The position numbers and the translations under genes were made by a program. This document shows, piece after piece, positions 57,401-64,000 of a stretch of DNA of 64,000 nucleotides. Within the stretch, counting starts at the first letter, position 1, and every line of letters starts with the position of its first letter. The notes below the pieces were generated by a model. It was not told the DNA's origin. It did not search any database and saw only the letters and a list, made by a program, of their open reading frames with translations. The stretch is from contig JNVV01000031.1 of assembly GCA_000733355.1 (NCBI GenBank), positions 252,993 to 316,992 on the forward strand, given 5' to 3'. Source of the stretch: Falciphora oryzae (lineage: Eukaryota > Ascomycota > Sordariomycetes > Magnaporthales > Magnaporthaceae).

Positions 57401-57910
57401 TCGGCACGCTTTGGACCGTATCCGACCCGTTTTGCGTCGATGTGGCGCGGAGATTCTACCAGACAATCCGCGACGAGGGCAAGACGGATGCGGCCGTCCA
57501 TCGCGGACTCCACTCGGCACTGAGGGCTTTAAGAGACGTCCAGATATCGCGCCAAAATTCGAGGGTTACGTGTCGACGGTGTTGGCACAGCAGGCGGCTA
57601 CGGTGTCGATATGGGTGGTGCTGACGGCGTTGGTATAGAAAATGGCGACGGTGTTGACATAAAAGATGGCGACAGTGGGGAATCAGCGGCAGCGGTATCA
57701 GGAGAGGAAAGGGGAGGTGGTGGTGATGGCGAACAGGCACGCGGAGGGGAGGGGGCAGGGGAACAACGCGTGGGCGAGGGAATCGAAGACAACGAGCACA
57801 ATTCTCAGCCGAGGGAAGGCGTGATCGGCGGCGGGCCGAGGCCGTCTATTAACTCACTGTGGGTCCCATTTGTCCATTTCGGTGTCTACCAATTGCGGCG
57901 ACCCCAGGTA
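54483..57910 (+). pseudogene. TPR-CHAT caspase-like protease gene, broken
   Basis: The frame opens at 54483 (MESIDKIVEDIREAAEALSE) and shows TPR-type helical repeats such as RALPKDSPHAATFLNRLA and LELMPDKDPDRPVQLYNLA. A C-terminal CHAT domain follows. Its catalytic pair is visible: His in HFAVHGISD (codon 57172-57174) and Cys in LSACSTVANE (codon 57310-57312). The family ending (W-P-x-VHFGV) appears near 57870 in another frame. Breaks seen: a TAG at 54897, frame changes near 55110, near 55883 and in a six-C run near 56645, and a shift after about 57530 in a repetitive stretch. CHAT proteases are clan CD cysteine proteases related to caspases. Either the gene is dying or the assembly has indels; the homopolymer break hints that some are errors. 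Confidence 0.75.
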
Positions 57911-57952
57911 AGACAACTCAACACGCCACAATCAACCCCTAATTTTTGCAAC

Positions 57953-58885
57953 CTATACATTCTTTTCGTGGTCATCATCGTTAAAGTTCTCGCCATTGGC
58001 ACGATCCTCCTCCTCCTCCTCCTCCTCGTCATCATCATTGCAAATGCGATGCCAATCATCCCCAAAGAGCTCCACCCCAACCGTGTAAGAACCCTCCTTT
58101 TCATCCTCGACGACGAATGCTTCGTCGGCGCCGCGCCAGCTCTCTTCGCGCTGCTCCCGCGTCGACCCAAAGAGGCCGAGCTTGATCTTGACGCCGGTGA
58201 AGAAGATGACGCGTTTGTGGTCCTTCCAGGTGGACCAGCCGCTGCTCGACGCACCCCGCAGCCACGAGACCTTGGGGCCGACCTTGGCGACGCTGGCGGC
58301 GCCAACCCCAAAGCCGATGACAACACCCCCCTCGGCGCTCTCCCACGTGCTGATGCCGATGTCGGTAGATGAGTACGTCCAGGTCGCGGCGCAGAGGCCG
58401 TGCTTCTTGGCGTCAGGGTACCTCGCGAACAGCGTCTTGGCGTGCCGCTGGAGCCAGGCGAGGAAGGGGTCGCGGAAGTCAAAGCCCTCGGACACGACAT
58501 CGGCGTCGCAGAGAAGCACGCCGCCGAAACCGCCCGACGTGCTGTATCGGAGCACGCCGCCGACGTCGACGGGCAGACCGATGGGCGCGGCCCCGACGCC
58601 GGCCTCGAGCTCTACGCTGGTTTCGGTGACGTTGCTCGCCATCAGCGGCCCGTACCGGCGAGCATCCGGCTCGCTCCGCTGCAGATGCCCGAGCGGCGTG
58701 TAGCCTGCTGCCGCTACCGCCGCTGCGTCGGTCAGGTCCAGGATCGGGTGCCACCGCTGGTACTCGTCGGGGTAGCCCAGCATGCCCGGCCGGAGACGCG
58801 AGAAGAGCGCCGGTTCGTGTAGCGCGTAGCCAAACCGGTGCCGTCGCATCGAGTTGCGATATGCGCTCGCGAGACTTCGGCCCAT
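57953..58885 (-). CDS. Candidate gasdermin-like pore-forming effector
   Basis: Intact single-exon ORF of 310 residues from a true ATG at 58885, ending about 40-50 bp from the convergent CHAT gene. Residues 86-126 are beta-rich Gly/Val sequence beginning TETSVELEAGVGAAP. An amphipathic helix PFLAWLQRHAKTLFARY (140-156) comes next. Beta pairs follow: LCAATWTYSSTDIGIST (164-180), GGVVIGFGVG and KRVIFFTGVKIKL (224-236). This order resembles the gasdermin pore-forming domain by eye, not by search. The last ~70 residues are acidic, with a run of eight Glu after Asp, and could be the short inhibitory tail removed by proteolysis in fungal gasdermins. Known fungal examples (RCD-1, HET-Q1) are of similar size and often lie beside protease genes. 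Alternatives: another beta-rich effector or an unrelated unknown family. Confidence 0.45.
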   Translation of the reverse strand: MGRSLASAYRNSMRRHRFGYALHEPALFSRLRPGMLGYPDEYQRWHPILDLTDAAAVAAAGYTPLGHLQRSEPDARRYGPLMASNVTETSVELEAGVGAAPIGLPVDVGGVLRYSTSGGFGGVLLCDADVVSEGFDFRDPFLAWLQRHAKTLFARYPDAKKHGLCAATWTYSSTDIGISTWESAEGGVVIGFGVGAASVAKVGPKVSWLRGASSSGWSTWKDHKRVIFFTGVKIKLGLFGSTREQREESWRGADEAFVVEDEKEGSYTVGVELFGDDWHRICNDDDEEEEEEEDRANGENFNDDDHEKNV

Positions 58886-59581
58886 GTCTTTGTGTTCCGT
58901 CTGCTTCGGCTTGCTTTTCTTTTATCCCGGTCCGTTTGGTGGTGGGGAGACGGCCGCGTTGCTGGAAAAATCGGCTGTCCAGCAAACAAGCAGGTATTAG
59001 GTATGTTAGGCACGTGGTAAGATGGGTACCCAATTCTGATCTCCCTGTTGGGCACCGAGAACGTGTATTACATACCTTGCTCCGCATGCCGACCTGGAAA
59101 GGACACAACACACATGCCGAGACAAGCGCAGCTACGGAATACAGCGCGTCCCGTCGTCGCCGGGCGGGTGAAGGTCCGCCCGAAATCAGTGGGAACCCCC
59201 GCATATAGGCCAAGAATGCAGAGCAGAGGAAAGCGGGTTGTGTACCTCGGTACCCATCTAACTAAGGTAGGTTTCTGGGACGGTTGTAACCGCAAGACTC
59301 TGACCAGATCCGGAGGCCTGGGGAAAGAGTCGCAACCAGGGGTACGCCATCCATCGTGAATCACAACAGCGGCAGCAAAATCCTGAGGTTGACAACCCTT
59401 CGCAGGAACCACCGTGTTTGGATTCCAAATTTGCTATCTAGGTAGGCGGCGCAATCGCACCAAGTCCTTCGCCCTTCACAGCTTTCACCGACCGGATATC
59501 CAAGCGCCCATCCTCGTTCCTGGCTTCGGTGCCTCCACGTAGGTAGGTGAAGTCATCAAGTTCGTGCCCCGAGTCTCGGCA
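58886..59581. other. Intergenic between candidate effector and decarboxylase
   Basis: About 700 bases, the upstream region of the candidate effector and the 3' side of the decarboxylase. 'ctaggta' and 'aggtaggt' words recur (58990, 59265, 59439, 59538). No ORF is supported. Confidence 0.45.
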
Positions 59582-62373
59582 TCAATGATCGGAGTGCTCA
59601 GCGGGATCCATATTGACATCACCCCAGTCCGCAAACACGGTGTCGCCAATGACGACAGTCCCGGTAGCAATGGGCACGCTCTCTTCACTCTTGGACTCCT
59701 CGTACGTACTGTACACGGATGCCCTGTGGCCGATTCCTTCCCGCAGCGATGGGCCGGGAGCTCCAACATTGATGTGCTTGGAGCCCGCTTGGAGAGGCCT
59801 GGATTGTTGCATGTCCGTTAGATCAGACGCGGCATTCGCCGCTCGGCCGCTCAAGGAAGGGACAGCAATGGGTAAAGTAAGGTAGACTTACAAGGGCTGC
59901 AAACTTCTCTCAAACACGTCATTCAACACGATGACTACGCCACCGCTCGGCTGTTGGTCGCTCAGCGCGGGAGACAGGTTCGTCTGGACCCCGTCGGCGC
60001 TGATCTGGGCGCTTGGCGACGTCTTGAGTACGTGGTCCAAGTGCATCTCGGCCTGGTTGCCGTACAGGTAGAAGGGCATCTTGTCCGGATACGCCCGGTC
60101 TAGCGCGGCAAAAGACATGGACTCGTTCACCACGACCCGGATGTTGGTCAGCGAGAAGTTCTCCTTGAGCGCCATGGTGCCGTCGCCGGGGATGCCCAGA
60201 TCCATGCGGTACTTGGTCGCGGCGTCGGGGTTGAGCATGTCCTCGAGTTTCTCTTTGTTCATGTTCCCGACTGTGTACACCGCACCCGGGTTGCTCTGCC
60301 GTTGGTCCTTGTAGAAAGCGTGCACGTCGGGGGGCAAGTCGGCCGTGATGATGAGCTGCTTGCGGTGGTTGGCCATGTTGAACATGGTGAGGTGGACGAA
60401 GTAGACCTGTTCCAGGCCCTGCAAGACGAAGCCGTGAAAGTCTGGTGAGATCCGGTTGTGTTTGATGCAGCGCTGGACCCCGCGCTCGGCGACCTGCCGG
60501 AAATCCCTGACCAGAGTGCTCATGAAATCTGGGCTGGTGGGCCAGGAGCTCATAGTCACGTTGACGAGAAACCGCAGGTCGCCGTAGGCCCGGTTGGCTC
60601 CGTTGCTGAGGCCGAGACGTGCCTTGAAGGTATCCAGGCACTCGCCATAGGCGTCCTCGCTAAAAGATCCCCCTCCTCCTTCTTCTCTTCGTCCGTTTCC
60701 TCCTCGCTTCATGTCGTCAAGATAATAGGTCGGGGGTGGGGGGAGAACGCGACGGTGCTTACTTGTGCGGGTCAATTGTAATGCTGTCAGCATGGTGAAG
60801 ATGTTCGAGCTGCCTTGGTGTAGGGGTTCAGGGGCATAGCCGGGACGTAGGGCATGGTGGGACCCCTGGACACTCGTTCCCTCAACAGGGCGGCAAAGTA
60901 ACCGCCCCATGCTGCGTCGCAGTGGATGGCGAAGGAGACGCCCTTTGCTTTCTGGTATTCCTCGCGAATCTCGGCGATTTCGGCAAGGGGATCGCAGGCG
61001 CCATGCTCGGTGGAGCCCATGATGGCCACGACGCCAAAGATGGGGATTTCGTCCCGGACGCACTCGTCCAGCTGTCGTCGGAGCTCCGTCATATTCATCC
61101 AGGCCTCTTTGTTCACGGCAACATCGACAAAGTTCTCCGAGCCGATGCCGGAAATCGCTTGATTGGCAATTTGTCAGTACCTGAAGGCGGCGTGCTCATT
61201 TGCCTAGGTAAAGCTAAAAAGCCTTTCCTATGAGAAAAACTCACCTCCGCCCTTGGGCCAAGAGTAGTGCTTGGTAGCGCTGATCATGAACCTCCCAGGC
61301 TTGATCACGTACATCTGCTCCAACTTATCCTTGCCGGTAGTCTGGATCAGGTACGGCTTGAGAGCGTCCTGCAGGAAGGCTGGGGAAATGGAATACTCCT
61401 CAGTCAAACTGGTGGGCAACCCGAGCACCGTGGCGGGCTTCAGGTTCAGGAGTTCCCAGTTCGTCAGCTGCAAGAATTCTTTTGATTCTCCGTCGCGGTG
61501 TTCGACCGTGAAAGGCGGCCGGATGTGGGCGAGGAACTTGAGCGGGCCCTCCACGATGGCGCGCTTGAGAGAGAACGGGTAAAACTTGAGGTTCCGGGCT
61601 GTTCACATGACTATTCATTAGTTTGTCATTTTGGTGGGAAGACACAAAGTAAAAAATCGTTCCATACTTGCCCAGATAGCCTCGAGATTGGCGACCGACC
61701 CATCCTGGATAGCAACGAGGGCTTATTAGCGTTTATGGGCGACACGGCCCCGGCTACCCGGCTACGGGTCAGGTATGTGGGCACCTAGGTACACCTACGC
61801 AAGTGATGTGACCCCGGGGAGTGGGGTCTTTCTCATGGTATCCCAACATGGCGCAAAGATCCTCCCCAACTTGTCTCTCGAGTTCTGTCGTGAGAGGGCT
61901 AGCCTCGGTCGCAACATTGTTCGGATTGTACATCATTGCAGACATGTCTACAAGTCAGGATATGTCAGCCACCGCGCCAGACACGAATGCGGGTCGGCAG
62001 GCTCGGCTCGAGAGATACTGCGCCAATCAGCAATTACGTACAGCCAATGATGCTCGAAAGGGTAGTGTCCATGTTCATGTGAGCATTGTATCTGGGCGAC
62101 CAGAAGGGAACAGAATGGTTGGCCAAGGCAAGAGAAAGTTCACCCATGTCGTTGGTGAGCTTCTCAATACTGTTTGTAGATGTCGAGTTCCTTCATCTCC
62201 ATCGTGATGAATTTGTTCTCTCCAGTAGCCTCAGCAAGTCTCACCCTAGCACCCTTTTGGTCGTCGAGGACTTGCTGAAAGAGATTCTTCAGGACGTCAA
62301 AGTTCTCCGCTCGCGGCCCTAAGAACCAAGAACTGACCAAGGCATGCTTGGCTTGGTTCCCGTCGACGGCCAT
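59582..62373 (-). pseudogene. PLP-dependent amino-acid decarboxylase, damaged at active site
   Basis: Exons of a group II decarboxylase (PF00282) are readable: start MAVDGNQAKHALVSSWFLGP at 62373, then LTNDMGELSLALANHSVPFW to 62042, 61799-61947 (NVATEASPLTTELE), 61667-61703, 61245-61598 (ending SATKHYSWPKGG), 60763-61157 (the cofactor-binding HCDAAWGGYF), 59892-60659 and 59582-59798. Splice sites and phases fit well, but three lesions are visible. One is a 1-nt shift near 62170. One is a shift near 60818, after which ADSITIDPHK, the PLP-lysine site, is out of frame. The third is the absence of the roughly 100-residue segment that should follow the lysine: only about 100 bp separate that exon from the C-terminal one. 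The product would not be an active enzyme. Substrate of the ancestor is unknown; tyrosine- or glutamate-decarboxylase-like. Confidence 0.72.
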
Positions 62374-62890
62374 GGTGGAGGTGTAACCAGAGCTCAATGG
62401 TAGAGGGCTTGGAAGGTGGGAGTTGCTTCAATTTGTGTGAGAATCTCTTTGGTCTCAAAGTGATGCCCAAGGAACCAAAGTCTGTCTGATCTAGGACGTC
62501 CTCTAGTGTAACAAGGGCTTGACCACAAGTGCTCGGAAAGTCCGAATGACTTCAAGATTGCAGATAATCTTTCAAAGCCTCGAGGGGTGCTGAAGGGAAC
62601 AGGATCTCTCGAGGGGACCACAGGAGGTAGGCCCTGTTATATAGGCCTCCCTTTATGCTCGGGGAGCCTGGTCCGTGCTGACCCCTCAGGAGCCACAGAT
62701 GGGTCCGTGTACATCGTGCAGCTCGTAGGTCTCAACGGACGGGTCTCATGCGCCTTTATGGCCAATGATCCTGTGGTCCACGTTTCCGTGTGACAGGAGG
62801 TGAGATGGGCTTGGTTCTCGTCGGCGGCCATGGCGGAGGTGAGACGGACTTCGGAACGAGTCAAGTAAGTTGGGTGTATGAGCGCTGGCG
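62374..62890. other. Intergenic with a partial duplicate of the decarboxylase start
   Basis: Around 62807-62840 the minus strand repeats, with a few changes, the start of the decarboxylase gene (AACCAAGC before and CCACCATGGCC-like bases around the ATG; MAADENQA against MAVDGNQA). No continuing frame follows, so this is a fragment left by duplication or rearrangement. Confidence 0.45.
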
Positions 62891-62892
62891 TT

Positions 62893-63355
62893 GCCCGCAG
62901 AGGTTCAACGGGAAGATGGGAAGTGCCAGTCCAATGCTTCAGAAGTGCAAGCACAGTGGCAGAAACACCTATACGTCGAGATGCTCGACCTGGAGCCCTC
63001 GTGGATGGTGTCGAGGGCGTACCCGCCGGAGGGCGAATCGCCTATTCAACTGGATCCCAACGAAGGCGCCAACTTTTTCATCACAACCTCCATGTCGGAC
63101 GAGGTCCCGGGCTGCATCCAGCCCGACACGTTTGACCGCATCCTTATCCTCGCTACCCCGAGAGACCGCCTCAACTTCCCCGAGCTTGTCCTTCCGAAAC
63201 TGGGCGGTGACGAGAATGATGGCGAGGCCCCGCCTGTTTTAAATACCGACGATGACGACCCCGGGCGAAGCGGTAGGGGTGTTCCGCAGCCGGGGTGGTT
63301 TATTCGACATTTGGATATGCGTGTGGTCAAGCACGAGGAGCTCGCTAATAACTAA
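62893..63355 (+). CDS. 3' fragment of an unrecognised gene
   Basis: An open frame that starts at a plausible acceptor (ttgcccgCAG) and runs to TAA at 63353. It encodes about 150 residues with ordinary composition: VQAQWQKHLYVEMLDLEPSW, then FFITTSMSDEVPGCIQPDTF and PRDRLNFPELVLPKLGG. The 5' portion seems missing, because the sequence before it is the antisense fragment of the decarboxylase start. It may be a truncated gene or a last exon whose first exons were lost. Family not recognised. Confidence 0.35.
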
Positions 63356-64000
63356 CAGCTGAAGTACCTGTACAATTCTTGGGTAGTTGATTGGCGGATA
63401 TGTGCTTCATGAAAAAAAAAAAATGTTATTCAGCTAATTGAGCCGTATAAAGAGTGTGTTTTGTCGCTGCCACCGCCGTATTGGAGAGCGGTTGTGGGAC
63501 TTGCGGTAATGCGATGCTTTGAAACAATGGGGAAAATAAGTGTTTGTAGAAAAGGCTAGCCTGCTGCGGGCTAATGCATGGAGGGACGCGGGAGGAGAAC
63601 TAGGGTCATTCAGCAGGGGGAGGAACAGGGAGGAACAGGAAACAATAGGGCGCATCCGTAGAGCCAGAGCGGGCCAGGTGGTCCAATGGTGCGTTTCTTC
63701 GGGAACCTCAGCGCCCTCGTCGTTGTCTGCGCTCTATCAACTCTTGGGAGCAAGCTGTCAAGCATGGGGAAAGGAGGCCGTGGAGACAGATTGCGGCTGG
63801 AGCCTGGAAGCAGAGTGCGCCTGAAGCAAATGTGTTGGAATGGGTGCCCCCGGAGCCCGGACCCCGCTCAGGTCAAAGCGGCGGCAGCTCAGGGCCGGCG
63901 CTCAATCCAGATTTGGGGGCAAAAGGTTATCGTGGACGACTAATCTAGGTAGGTAGGTAGGTACCCAGCAGATCCATCAAAGTGCACAAACACATCATTG
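63356..64000. other. Right-end intergenic sequence
   Basis: Contains an A tract at 63411-63423 and a (TAGG)n run at 63946-63963. A plus-strand ATG ORF of 85 codons (63686-63943) opens MVRFFGNLSALVVVCALSTL, a hydrophobic start that could be a signal peptide. It is too short and featureless to call. Confidence 0.4.

Noticed and set aside
63946..63963. (TAGG)n as telomere
   Set aside because: Ascomycete telomeres are TTAGGG; this is a four-base microsatellite, and similar words occur at 27291, 34130 and 59538.

Overview
The window is nuclear DNA of a filamentous ascomycete (Pezizomycotina, most likely a Sordariomycete). Genes are GC-rich at third positions and are broken by short introns (about 50-110 nt, a few near 400 nt) with GTAAGT/GTATGT-type donors. 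The best recognised proteins match Sordariomycete families: a DIM-5/KMT1 histone methyltransferase, Mago nashi, a TPR-CHAT protein and a DUF3435 protein. Most gene models below were rebuilt exon by exon from splice sites and checked for reading phase. Two runs of N (4547-4640 and 34399-34782) are assembly gaps.

Layout. 1-7 kb: a repeat-rich stretch around one S28 peptidase gene. It holds solo-LTR-like elements, a 2.2 kb AT-rich set of nested inverted repeats with an assembly gap at its centre, and a 514-bp hAT-like MITE with 8-bp target duplications. 7-27 kb: a dense block of housekeeping genes: an ankyrin protein, RNase P subunit Rpp40, the tRNA methyltransferase Trm11, Gid4/Vid24, Mago nashi, beta-COP, an acylation-motif ubiquitin-domain protein and the H3K9 methyltransferase DIM-5. 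29.8-37.2 kb: an 819-aa coiled-coil protein of unknown role and a BAHD-type acyltransferase. 37-46 kb: gene-poor, with microsatellites and one Cys-rich ORF. 46.9-49.4 kb: a twin C2HC zinc-finger protein.

51.7-63.4 kb is an accessory region of mostly broken genes. It holds a decayed DUF3435 (FluG/tyrosine-recombinase-like) gene, a TPR-CHAT protease gene with several breaks, and a PLP-dependent decarboxylase damaged at its lysine site. Tail to tail with the CHAT gene, about 40-50 bp away, lies an intact 310-aa ORF whose pattern of beta-strands and helix resembles gasdermin pore-forming domains. Fungal gasdermin-like proteins are known to sit next to and be activated by proteases, including CHAT proteases. 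This pair is therefore the best candidate for an unusual system here: a regulated cell-death module whose protease half is decaying or misassembled while its effector half stays open.

How parts may relate. DIM-5 directs heterochromatin and DNA methylation on AT-rich, mutated repeats of the kind seen at 3.5-5.7 kb. A DUF3435 relic near cell-death and metabolic pseudogenes suggests that a mobile element built or reshaped the right-hand end.
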